Shown one piece after another: positions 1 to 6,667 of a DNA stretch of 6,667 nucleotides; the stretch's first letter is position 1; every line of letters begins with the position of its first letter. Below the pieces are notes generated by a model that had not been told where the DNA came from, searched no databases, and saw nothing but the letters and a program-made list of their open reading frames with translations. A program made the translations under genes and the position numbers. The stretch comes from Actinomycetes bacterium (GTDB taxonomy: Bacteria; Actinomycetota; Acidimicrobiia; Acidimicrobiales; Acidimicrobiaceae), in contig JAKAQR010000032.1 of NCBI GenBank assembly GCA_021819725.1, positions 1-6,667 of the forward strand. Direction: 5' to 3'.

Positions 1-166
1 CTCTTGCGATGAGGGCCACGTTGCCGTCACACAATCCATGCAGTGGGATTTCTGCCGCCGCGTCAGGCTTCGCAGAGAAATGAGGTAAGGATGCCCAGGT
101 GATCGGTGGTAGTGAGGTTTGGGATATTGCAGCAGTCGGATAGTAACGCAAACATTTCTCGTCAGA
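1..166. other. Region downstream of the helicase gene, no assigned gene
   Basis: No recognisable gene, hairpin with T-tract, or inverted-repeat end is visible. On the minus strand the frame directly after the helicase stop stays open for 55 codons to the left edge, but it has no family match I recognise. On the plus strand two short frames enter from the edge and stop at 81-83 (TGA) and 86-88 (TAA), so the tail of a convergent gene is possible. Neither can be supported as a gene from this fragment. Confidence 0.4.
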
Positions 167-2875
167 CTATGACCGAACCGACCGTCCGGCCCGGGTTAGG
201 CCCCGACGATTGCACAGCAAGGCGACATCCTTCGGGTTGCCGCTCCTCCGGAGCCCGCTTAGTACGGCCTGCTGTGTTTCAGGGGTCCAGAAGATCCTCA
301 AGCTCTCACGAGCTCGAGTGACGGCTGTGTAGAAGATGCTGTGGGTAATGTCTTCCTCGTTGGCACCTGTAATCACGACCTTGACCGAGTCGTACTCCAG
401 GCCCTGCGCCTTATGGATGGACACTGCATAGGCAATCTGGAAAGGCACGGCTGAACCGGATGAGTCGTCGTCGGCATCACTGGCGTCGTAGTCGTGGACG
501 GAGAACCGAACCGTCGAGCCCTCTACATATTCAAGATCACCAACAACGTCGAACTCGCTCAGCGGGTGATCCAATTCTACGTCAAAGGTAATGCGGCCGA
601 CGTCCTCTTCGATGCCAACTATGCGACCCTTCAGATTGTTGTAGATAACGGGCCAGAAACGATCCGTTTCGTTGAAGAGGACCGGATCACCTACCTTGTA
701 GGTCGAGACACGCCAGGTAATGGCTGGGTTCGGGTTGCCACTCTGCAGGAATCGGTTCACATTATTGATGCCGTACAGACCGTCATAGTTCAGACAGAGG
801 ATGATCTCATCGTCCGCCTGAGGCTCGAATAGCGAATCGTCGAGAACTGCGGAGTAATCATTCTTAGCAATGCTTTCAGCAATATTGTCAGAAATATTCC
901 GAACTCTGTTCCAGAAATCCACGAGAGATTTATTGTTCGTGCGGTAGGGCCTCGTCAACTCGAAGATGGCGGTACTCGGCAGAAAGTCAGGAATGATACT
1001 GAACCAATTCCCAAACTGGATCGATTCGATCTGATACACGTCCCCCACTAGAACGAGCAACTTGAACTCGGTCTTCCCCAGCACCTTCAGCAAGTCCGAA
1101 TTACTGACCGTACTGCACTCGTCGATTACAAGGAGGTCATACTCTGGATCGAGTGAGGTCCGATAGATTTGTCTAGCTATCGTCCTGAAAGTCGAGTTCT
1201 GGGCCGTAACCCTACGCTTGAGATTATCGACCGCTGGGTTTGTATGCGCGAGGAACAGCTTCGACTTGTCGTTAAAGTAGTTGGCGATGTGATCGACCAT
1301 CGTCGACTTGCCCGTTCCAGCGGCTCCGTAGATCAAGGCGACGTTTGACTGGCAGAAGAGCCGCTTCAGCGCCTCTCGCTTAATCTCGTCGTCGATCCCA
1401 CGCGGCGCTTCATCGAGCCAGCGCTCGACGGCCTCTGTGTAGCCGTGGATACCTGAAGAAGCATGTTGCTGAAGCTTCTCTACGATAGCCACCGTTTCAT
1501 CCTCATAGCCACAGAGGAAGACATGCCCCTTGTCTTGAATCAGCTTACGCTCTGTATGTCGGTAGTAGACCTTGCCGTTGTAGGTGGAAATCAGTGCCGG
1601 GACGTCGCCGAAGTCGCCGAGTTCGGCCTCAGGCGTGTACAGCATGCCGCGCTGCTCGACGTTGCTCCTCACCCGCCGTGCAAGTAGCTCATGCTCCCGA
1701 CCGGTGGTGTCGAGGCTCTCGATAAGGTCCCAGTACCGAGGGTTATGCTCCCGCAGAGATGTGCACAGAGGCATCGTGTCGAACGGGATGCACCCCCACT
1801 GAAGTTTGAGGTTGGACAGTTTTCGACAGCCACCGGGGTCGTATTGAGTCTTCAGGATTTGGTTGTGCATCCGCTGCATCAGATAGCGAATGACGTTGTG
1901 ACCTGGCAACGCTGACCGGACGATACGGCGGGCCTCGTCCAGCACAGGGAACAGCAGCGGCTTACCTACCCCCTTCGTACCCCTGCTCCTGACACTCTGG
2001 TACTGCTGGTCCGACAGGTCAAGAAGGTCTATCAGACTTTCAGAGTTGCCCGTAAGTCGCCGCATCAGATAGCGATACTCCGGGGAGTTGGTACGGGCCT
2101 TGAGCGCGAATCCAAGGAGTCGTCCGAAATTGTCGAACTCGCACGGTCGAATCGACACTTCCCAGTCGCTGATGAGAAGTATCGGCATCGTCCGACCGAG
2201 CACGTCGATCGTATTGGAGTGAAGTGTTAGGTTTGCCGAGTATTTCTCGGTTATGTCTATCGCGGTAAACGCTAAGACCCGATCAAACTTGCTGACCTTG
2301 TTTATCGCCCGATAGAACGTGACTTCGTAGTAGATCCTACCGGAGACGAAGAATGGACGCGTCTTGTGAATGTAGTAGCGATCCCGGCGACCGTCAACCG
2401 GCTTCGTTGACCGCACCGCCTCGACCCGCTCAGCGATCTTTTCGTGGTATTCGTGCAGTGGCGGATCAAGGTCGATCGGGAATGACTCAAGGTTGGTGAG
2501 GACATCGATGCCACAGTCGTCATGAAGCAGGGAGCGGATGCGGTACAAGTATTCGTAGTACTTAAGCATCAGGCGTTCCGAGGCGTCCCCGTCTACCGTG
2601 TAATGAGACGCACTGCTCTGCAGCAGCTTGTGGAAGCGCTTCAAGAAGTTTAGCTCGGCGCGACCGCCGACGTAGGTGAATGCCGAAGCGACCGATTTGT
2701 AATGGAATACGGCATCGCCGCGCCCTGCCTCGAGCCGGACCGCTACCCCTTCAACGAGGTTCCGTAGCTGGCTGAGGATGTTCTGCGCCAGCAGCGGCCG
2801 ATCATGTCCGAGCGCAGCAATGTTCGATGAGATCGCTCTAGCGGCGCTCTGAATCTGCTCGTCGACGGTGGTCAT
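167..2875 (-). CDS. Superfamily 1 DNA helicase (RecD/UvrD_C_2-like core) with a long unassigned N-terminal region, in the hsd operon
   Basis: A predicted ATP-driven nucleic acid helicase or translocase of 902 residues. The C-terminal half carries the SF1 motifs in order: Walker A GAAGTGKST (517-525, K523), motif Ia AHTNPAVDN (543-551), Walker B VIDECS (583-588), motif III LVGDVYQIES (609-618), motif IV ELTRPYRT (639-646), motif V SIHKAQGLEYDSV (819-831) and motif VI YTAVTRARESL (849-859). Motifs V and VI resemble the UvrD_C_2 region of RecD-type helicases. An acidic, probably flexible stretch (795-808) precedes motif V. Residues 1 to about 480 match no domain I can name; 165-245 look beta-rich and contain SIRPCEF (241-247). 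I see no nuclease motif and no signal or membrane segment. The gene begins six bases after the hsdR stop, in the same frame, so it is probably co-transcribed with it. A role assisting restriction, or a linked separate defence activity, is inferred from context. The helicase assignment is firm; the biological role is unknown. Confidence 0.93.
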   Translation of the reverse strand: MTTVDEQIQSAARAISSNIAALGHDRPLLAQNILSQLRNLVEGVAVRLEAGRGDAVFHYKSVASAFTYVGGRAELNFLKRFHKLLQSSASHYTVDGDASERLMLKYYEYLYRIRSLLHDDCGIDVLTNLESFPIDLDPPLHEYHEKIAERVEAVRSTKPVDGRRDRYYIHKTRPFFVSGRIYYEVTFYRAINKVSKFDRVLAFTAIDITEKYSANLTLHSNTIDVLGRTMPILLISDWEVSIRPCEFDNFGRLLGFALKARTNSPEYRYLMRRLTGNSESLIDLLDLSDQQYQSVRSRGTKGVGKPLLFPVLDEARRIVRSALPGHNVIRYLMQRMHNQILKTQYDPGGCRKLSNLKLQWGCIPFDTMPLCTSLREHNPRYWDLIESLDTTGREHELLARRVRSNVEQRGMLYTPEAELGDFGDVPALISTYNGKVYYRHTERKLIQDKGHVFLCGYEDETVAIVEKLQQHASSGIHGYTEAVERWLDEAPRGIDDEIKREALKRLFCQSNVALIYGAAGTGKSTMVDHIANYFNDKSKLFLAHTNPAVDNLKRRVTAQNSTFRTIARQIYRTSLDPEYDLLVIDECSTVSNSDLLKVLGKTEFKLLVLVGDVYQIESIQFGNWFSIIPDFLPSTAIFELTRPYRTNNKSLVDFWNRVRNISDNIAESIAKNDYSAVLDDSLFEPQADDEIILCLNYDGLYGINNVNRFLQSGNPNPAITWRVSTYKVGDPVLFNETDRFWPVIYNNLKGRIVGIEEDVGRITFDVELDHPLSEFDVVGDLEYVEGSTVRFSVHDYDASDADDDSSGSAVPFQIAYAVSIHKAQGLEYDSVKVVITGANEEDITHSIFYTAVTRARESLRIFWTPETQQAVLSGLRRSGNPKDVALLCNRRGLTRAGRSVRS

Positions 2876-2881
2876 CGCGTA

Positions 2882-5800
2882 CTATTCCCCTCCGCTGTGG
2901 GACGCCAGACCGAAGAACCGCTCAAAGAAGTCGCCGAGCCGCGTGAGGACACGCTGTTTCTTCTCGCGGTGTCCACCACCGGCGGAGAAGCGTGATGTGG
3001 GCGGGAGGATTTTGGTGATCGCGGTGCCGGTAGTGGGGATGAAACCGTCGCGAAAGGCCTGATGTATGAAAATTCGAGTTTCCTCAGGCTTAAGGTTCTC
3101 CTCGACGATGATCGCGTCGAGTTCAGCAGTGCGCTGGGCATCAACGTAGGCACGCCATTCTTCGTCGATCTCCCCGGACGCGGAAACGCGGTCCACGAAG
3201 TCCATAATCAGGTCTTTCTTGTTGCGGAGACTCGGGCTGGAGTCGACCGATCGCTGGATGTCCATGAATGCGGACGTCTCCTTGTCCGAGCCGTTGCCTC
3301 GTACCTCGCGCCACTTGGCGACGAGCATGAGGATGTAGTCGACGTTGATCTCGACCTGCTTGATCAGCTCGATCTCGAACACGACGTCGTCGTTGATCGA
3401 CTCTTTCTCGCTCTGGCCCTCCTTGCGGAACTCGGTGTAGAGGTTGAGGTAGATGCTGCGGTAGTCCTGCATCTGGCGCTCAGACAGGAGCTCGTTGCCG
3501 GCGAAGTCGTCGAAGGCGGTCAGGATATTCTGCAAGCGCAGGATGGCACCCAACAGCGCGATGAACTCCTTCTGTGCTGCCTCCCCGATAATCGGTTCCC
3601 CGAGAGGGAACTTCTCCAGCAGCTCGGTCGCTCTCTCGGTGTACTCCGAGTAGTACTCGACATACGGCTTGAGCAGCACGATGCCGCGGGCGTCCTGGTT
3701 CCCGAATAGTGCGATCGCCTCGTTTGTCTCTTCTTCGAGGTCACGGAAGGAGACGATGTTTCCGTAGGTCTTGACCGAGTTCAAGATTCGGTTGGTGCGC
3801 GAATATGCCTGGAGGAGACCATGGTTGACCAGCCGCTTGTCGACGAACAGCGTGTTCATCGTGGTGGCATCGAAGCCTGTCAGGAACATGTTGACGACAA
3901 TCACCAGATCAAGCTCACGGTTCTTGAGCCGAAGCGATAGATCCTTATAGTAGTTCTGGAACTTGTCTGAACTCGTGTCGTAGCTGGTGCTGAACAGGGC
4001 GTTGTAGTCCTCGATCGCCTCATCGAGAAAGTCCCGGGAGGACTGATCGAGGGCGCTGGTCTCGAAACCCTCTTCGTCGAGGTAGTCGTCACCGACGTCC
4101 TCGTTGGCGGCGTAGGAGAAGATGGTGGCGACCTTGAGCCGCTGGTCGGGCTTCAGGTCGGCTTGCTGCTTCTTGAACTCCAGGTAGTACCGCTTGGCGG
4201 CATCGATCGAGGCGGTGGCGAAGATGGCGTTGAAGCCCCTCACTCGGCTGGCTTGCTTGAGTTCAGTCACCCGGTTCCTGCTAGCGACCACGTCCGCGAC
4301 GTTCGAGACCACCGAGTAGTCGTAGCCCTGGGTGCGCTTGGTCTTCTGGCCGAAGTGCTCCAAGGTGTAGCCCACCACCTGGCTCAGGCGCTCCGGTGCG
4401 AGCAGTGCTCGCTCGGTGTCGATGGCGCTGACCTGCTTGTCAGAGAGGCCCTCCGGGAGCTTGATAGTGTTGACGTAGTCGATCCGGAACGGCAGCACGT
4501 TCTTGTCGTTGATCGCATCGACGATCGTGTACGTGTGGATCGCCATCTGGTGATCCTCGGGTGGGCAGTTCACTGGGTCGCCGTGCTGGTAGCAGCCGAA
4601 CGCTTGTGGCGTGGTGCGCAGGTTCGGGTTACCGCCGGTGCCGGAATTGACCGCGAAGATCGGAGTACCGGTGAAGCCGAAGATGTTGTACCGCTTGAAC
4701 GACCTGGTGATTGCGGTGTGCATGTCCCCGAACTGCGAGCGGTGGCACTCGTCGAAGATCAGGACTACATGCCCGTCGTAGATGGCGTGGCCTCTGTTGG
4801 CGTTGATGAACGTCGAGAGCTTCTGGATCGTTGTGATGATGATCTTCGCCGCCGGGTCTTCCAGCTGCTTCTTCAGGACTGCCGTGGATGTGTTTGAGTT
4901 GGCGGCGCCCTTCTCGAACCGGTCGTACTCGCGCATGGTCTGGTAGTCCAGATCCTTGCGGTCAACCACGAATAACACCTTGGCAACATCCGCCAGTCGA
5001 GACGCCAGCTGCGCCGTCTTGAACGAGGTCAGGGTCTTGCCTGAGCCAGTGGTGTGCCAGACATAGCCGCCTGCTGCGAGTGAGCCGAGCTGCTTGTAGT
5101 TTGTGGAGATCTCGATCTTCTGGATGACCCGCTCGGTGGCGGCGATCTGATATGGCCGCATAACCAGCAGCAGGCGATCGGCCGTCAGGACGCAATAGCG
5201 GGTTAGGATGTTGAGTAACGTGTGCTTAGCGAAGAACGTTTTTGTGAAGCCCGTCAAGTCTTGGATCGGCTTATTCCGCGCATCTGCCCACCACGAGGTG
5301 AACTCGAACGAGTTGGACGTCTTCTTCGCCTTTTTCGAGCCCGCTTGCTCGCTCAGGTGTTGACGGCGCGTCGTGTTGGAGTAGTACTTCGTCAACGTCC
5401 CGTTGCTGATCACGAAGAGCTGGACGTACTCAAATAGCCCCGAGCCTGCCCAGAAACTGTCGCGCTGATAGCGGTCGATCTGGTTGAACGCCTCGCGGAT
5501 GTCGACGCCCCGGCGCTTGAGCTCGACGTGTACCAGTGGTAGTCCGTTGACCAGCACTGTCACGTCGTAGCGGTTGGAGCGGCGTGCTCCGCCCTCACCG
5601 TGCCCAATCTCGTATTGGTTGATCACCTGGAGGCGGTTGTTGTGGATGTTCTTTTTGTCCAGGAGGGAAATGTTCTTGCTGGTGCCGTCGTCACGCTTGA
5701 GCACCTGGATGTGGTCGTCTTGAATGCGGACGGTTTTCTCCACGATCCCGTCGTTGGCACCGGCGATCTTCTCCGAGAAGAACTGCTCCCACTCGGCATC

Positions 5801-6043
5801 GCTGAACGTCACGCTGTTAAGGGCTTGAAGTCGTGAGCGCAGGTTAGCGATAAGCTGCGTCTCCGTGGTGATCGGTAGATAGTCGTACGCCTGGCTCTGC
5901 AGCAGCCTGATGAACTCCCGCTCAAGGTCAGCCTCTGACTGATACGCCGACTCGCCAGAAGTGTCCGGGATGAACTCTGTAACGACCGTACTCTCCGAGG
6001 AGACAGCGATTGGCTCGTAGCGGACGGCAGGCGACTCGTTCAC
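2882..6043 (-). CDS. hsdR: Type I restriction enzyme R subunit HsdR (endonuclease and ATP-dependent translocase)
   Basis: This is the motor and nuclease subunit that joins HsdM and HsdS, pumps DNA using ATP and cuts unmodified DNA away from the target. At 1053 residues it is close to EcoR124I HsdR. The N-terminal nuclease has D160, then E174-L-K176, with the D-X13-E-X-K spacing of the family, followed by a QxxxY motif (Q188-Y192). The SF2 motor follows: RPYQIAATERV (296-306), Walker A TTGSGKT (K336), motif Ia near VVDRKDLD (359-366), DECHR (431-435), GFTGTP (456-461), motif V around NMFLTGFDAT (718-727) and motif VI QAYSRTNR (745-752). The C-terminal part (about 770-1053) matches the helical region that docks on the methylase core, including GTAITKILPP near 1006. 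The start is GTG, overlapping the hsdS stop as GTGA and preceded by a good ribosome binding site. About 15 extra residues with two cysteines (near 484-498) follow the GTP motif compared with my recollection of EcoR124I. All catalytic residues are present, so the enzyme should be active. Confidence 0.98.
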   Translation of the reverse strand: MNESPAVRYEPIAVSSESTVVTEFIPDTSGESAYQSEADLEREFIRLLQSQAYDYLPITTETQLIANLRSRLQALNSVTFSDAEWEQFFSEKIAGANDGIVEKTVRIQDDHIQVLKRDDGTSKNISLLDKKNIHNNRLQVINQYEIGHGEGGARRSNRYDVTVLVNGLPLVHVELKRRGVDIREAFNQIDRYQRDSFWAGSGLFEYVQLFVISNGTLTKYYSNTTRRQHLSEQAGSKKAKKTSNSFEFTSWWADARNKPIQDLTGFTKTFFAKHTLLNILTRYCVLTADRLLLVMRPYQIAATERVIQKIEISTNYKQLGSLAAGGYVWHTTGSGKTLTSFKTAQLASRLADVAKVLFVVDRKDLDYQTMREYDRFEKGAANSNTSTAVLKKQLEDPAAKIIITTIQKLSTFINANRGHAIYDGHVVLIFDECHRSQFGDMHTAITRSFKRYNIFGFTGTPIFAVNSGTGGNPNLRTTPQAFGCYQHGDPVNCPPEDHQMAIHTYTIVDAINDKNVLPFRIDYVNTIKLPEGLSDKQVSAIDTERALLAPERLSQVVGYTLEHFGQKTKRTQGYDYSVVSNVADVVASRNRVTELKQASRVRGFNAIFATASIDAAKRYYLEFKKQQADLKPDQRLKVATIFSYAANEDVGDDYLDEEGFETSALDQSSRDFLDEAIEDYNALFSTSYDTSSDKFQNYYKDLSLRLKNRELDLVIVVNMFLTGFDATTMNTLFVDKRLVNHGLLQAYSRTNRILNSVKTYGNIVSFRDLEEETNEAIALFGNQDARGIVLLKPYVEYYSEYTERATELLEKFPLGEPIIGEAAQKEFIALLGAILRLQNILTAFDDFAGNELLSERQMQDYRSIYLNLYTEFRKEGQSEKESINDDVVFEIELIKQVEINVDYILMLVAKWREVRGNGSDKETSAFMDIQRSVDSSPSLRNKKDLIMDFVDRVSASGEIDEEWRAYVDAQRTAELDAIIVEENLKPEETRIFIHQAFRDGFIPTTGTAITKILPPTSRFSAGGGHREKKQRVLTRLGDFFERFFGLASHSGGE
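2887..2893 (-). promoter_or_regulatory. Ribosome binding site of the helicase gene
   Basis: GGAGGGG on the minus strand lies in the last codons of hsdR, upstream of its TAG stop. The last G is 11 bases from the ATG at 2875, slightly long for an ideal site. It is strong enough to support separate initiation at this ATG rather than dependence on readthrough of the hsdR stop. Confidence 0.7.
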
Positions 6044-6667
6044 GCCACCGCCTCTTCGAACGTCAGCAGACGGTCCCGATAGTGCTCGTACTGCTGACGG
6101 CGGGCGTTGATCTCGGCAGGAAGGCCGGAGCTGAGGTCAGTAGTCAAATCGTCGAACTTATCGAGGAGCCCAGCGATGCGTTCCTGTTCCTCTAGCGGAG
6201 GGACCGGGACCGGATACTTGAGAAACATCGGTCGCCGCAGAGACGTCACGGACGCGTGAACCGAGGTATGCTCCAAGTACTTGGGGAAGTCTGCGACAAG
6301 GTAGTGATAGAGATACCGAGCGTCCACCCCTACGTTCGGAACGATGCGATAAGCGCGCTGATGCAATGCGTACTTGCCAGACGCAAAGTGGAACACTTTG
6401 CCGACGCCCACTCCGTCACCGGCCGTGATGATCGCCTGCTCGTCAAAGTCGAATGAGTCGAGCCGGAGCTGCTCACGACCACGTGCATAGAAGACATAGT
6501 CCCCGCCGAGAATCGCGTCCTGGGTGTCGTGGCTACCCGTGCCGATGGTTGCAAGGTCACCCAATGGAACCCGCCGGACCCCTGCGGCGAAGTTCAGAAG
6601 AGACTCTCGGTAATGCGCATACTGGCGGGAGCGTAATTGCAGCTCCGCTTGCAGCTCCGCTTGCAGC
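6040..6667 (-). CDS. hsdS: Type I restriction-modification specificity subunit HsdS, C-terminal half (5' end outside window)
   Basis: This is the DNA-recognition subunit of a type I R-M complex; it sets the target for both methylation by HsdM and cleavage by HsdR. The frame is open to the right edge, giving 208 visible residues before TGA. A TTG at 6564 could be mistaken for the start, but coding clearly continues upstream, so the gene is partial. Visible residues 1-26 are the end of the central conserved helix: LQAE repeats, then RSRQYAHYRESLLNF. Residues about 33-155 are the second target recognition domain, with DGVGVGKVFHF (84-94) and HQRAYRI (102-108). VPVPPLEEQERI (about 153-164) leads into the C-terminal conserved helix, which ends AEINARRQQYEHYRDRLLTF. 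The central and terminal helices resemble each other, as expected for the pseudo-dyad HsdS fold. The gene overlaps hsdR by four bases. The first recognition domain is missing, and the target sequence cannot be read from the protein. Confidence 0.95.
   Translation of the reverse strand, partial: LQAELQAELQLRSRQYAHYRESLLNFAAGVRRVPLGDLATIGTGSHDTQDAILGGDYVFYARGREQLRLDSFDFDEQAIITAGDGVGVGKVFHFASGKYALHQRAYRIVPNVGVDARYLYHYLVADFPKYLEHTSVHASVTSLRRPMFLKYPVPVPPLEEQERIAGLLDKFDDLTTDLSSGLPAEINARRQQYEHYRDRLLTFEEAVA
6051..6057 (-). promoter_or_regulatory. Ribosome binding site of hsdR
   Basis: GAAGAGG on the minus strand lies within the last codons of hsdS, seven bases before the GTG at 6043. Together with the GTGA overlap (GTG start and TGA stop sharing bases), it supports this GTG as the start and suggests translational coupling of hsdR to hsdS. 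Confidence 0.75.
6637..6667 (-). repeat. 12-bp tandem repeat in the hsdS central spacer (LQAE units)
   Basis: On the minus strand the unit CTGCAAGCGGAG occurs in two perfect adjacent copies, flanked by a partial third copy that encodes Leu-Gln. The array reaches the window edge, so its full copy number is unknown. Each unit is four codons (Leu-Gln-Ala-Glu), so copy-number changes keep the frame. It sits in the helix joining the two recognition domains, just before the conserved QYxHYR segment. In EcoR124I and EcoDXXI, known type IC enzymes, variation between two and three four-residue repeats (TAEL) at this position changes the non-specific spacer of the target. The same role here is inferred from position and unit length. 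Confidence 0.9.

Noticed and set aside
3..83. Plus-strand frame entering from the left edge and ending in TGA, as the tail of a transposase or other convergent gene
   Set aside because: The 26 visible residues have no motif I recognise, and a competing frame is equally open; too short to call.
185..210. GC-rich GGCC-containing stretch as a possible terminator hairpin
   Set aside because: Only a four-base GGCC pairing can be made, there is no T-tract, and it lies inside the coding end of the helicase gene.
494..832. Plus-strand open frame of 112 codons antisense to the helicase
   Set aside because: It has no family resemblance and is fully contained in the helicase gene, which keeps all conserved motifs here.
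3062..3709. Plus-strand open frame of 215 codons antisense to the 3' part of hsdR
   Set aside because: It is rich in Val, Leu, Asp and Glu in the manner of a codon-bias shadow, has no recognisable motif, and lies wholly inside a well-supported hsdR.
4163..4897. Plus-strand open frame of 244 codons antisense to the hsdR motor region
   Set aside because: It covers conserved helicase motifs of hsdR on the other strand and has a low-complexity Val/Leu/Arg/Asp make-up, typical of a shadow frame.
6562..6564. TTG at 6564 as the start of a short hsdS-like protein
   Set aside because: The frame is open upstream to the edge and encodes the conserved central HsdS helix, so this is an internal codon of a longer gene.

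Overview
The window holds the 3' part of a type I restriction-modification (R-M) operon, read entirely on the minus strand (right to left). In transcription order it contains the C-terminal half of a specificity subunit gene (hsdS, running off the right edge), a complete restriction/translocase subunit gene (hsdR, 1053 codons), and a complete superfamily 1 helicase gene of 902 codons placed directly behind hsdR. About 166 bases without a recognisable gene remain at the left edge. The methyltransferase gene hsdM is not in the window. In the usual M-S-R order it would lie beyond the right edge.

The sequence looks moderately GC-rich by eye, with GTG used as the hsdR start. The style of the HsdR and HsdS proteins suggests an actinobacterium, but no ribosomal or housekeeping gene is present to confirm this. 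The packing is operon-like: hsdS and hsdR overlap by four bases (GTGA), and hsdR and the helicase gene are six bases apart. Each of the two downstream genes has a purine-rich ribosome binding site inside the end of the gene before it.

How the genes would work together: HsdS recognises a bipartite DNA target through two target recognition domains, of which only the second is visible. HsdM (outside) methylates that target. HsdR, which has an intact PD-(D/E)XK nuclease and intact SF2 translocase motifs, translocates and cuts unmodified DNA. The helicase has all SF1 motifs preserved and a long N-terminal region I cannot assign to a family. Its position makes it a candidate accessory factor of the R-M system or a linked second defence gene; this is inferred from context only.

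Two features stand out. First, a tandem 12-base repeat in the central spacer of hsdS, encoding Leu-Gln-Ala-Glu units, lies exactly where repeat-number changes alter the target spacing of EcoR124I-type enzymes. Second, the helicase gene is tightly coupled to hsdR and in the same reading frame, separated by a single TAG and two codons. No tRNA, rRNA, CRISPR array, insertion sequence or convincing terminator was found.
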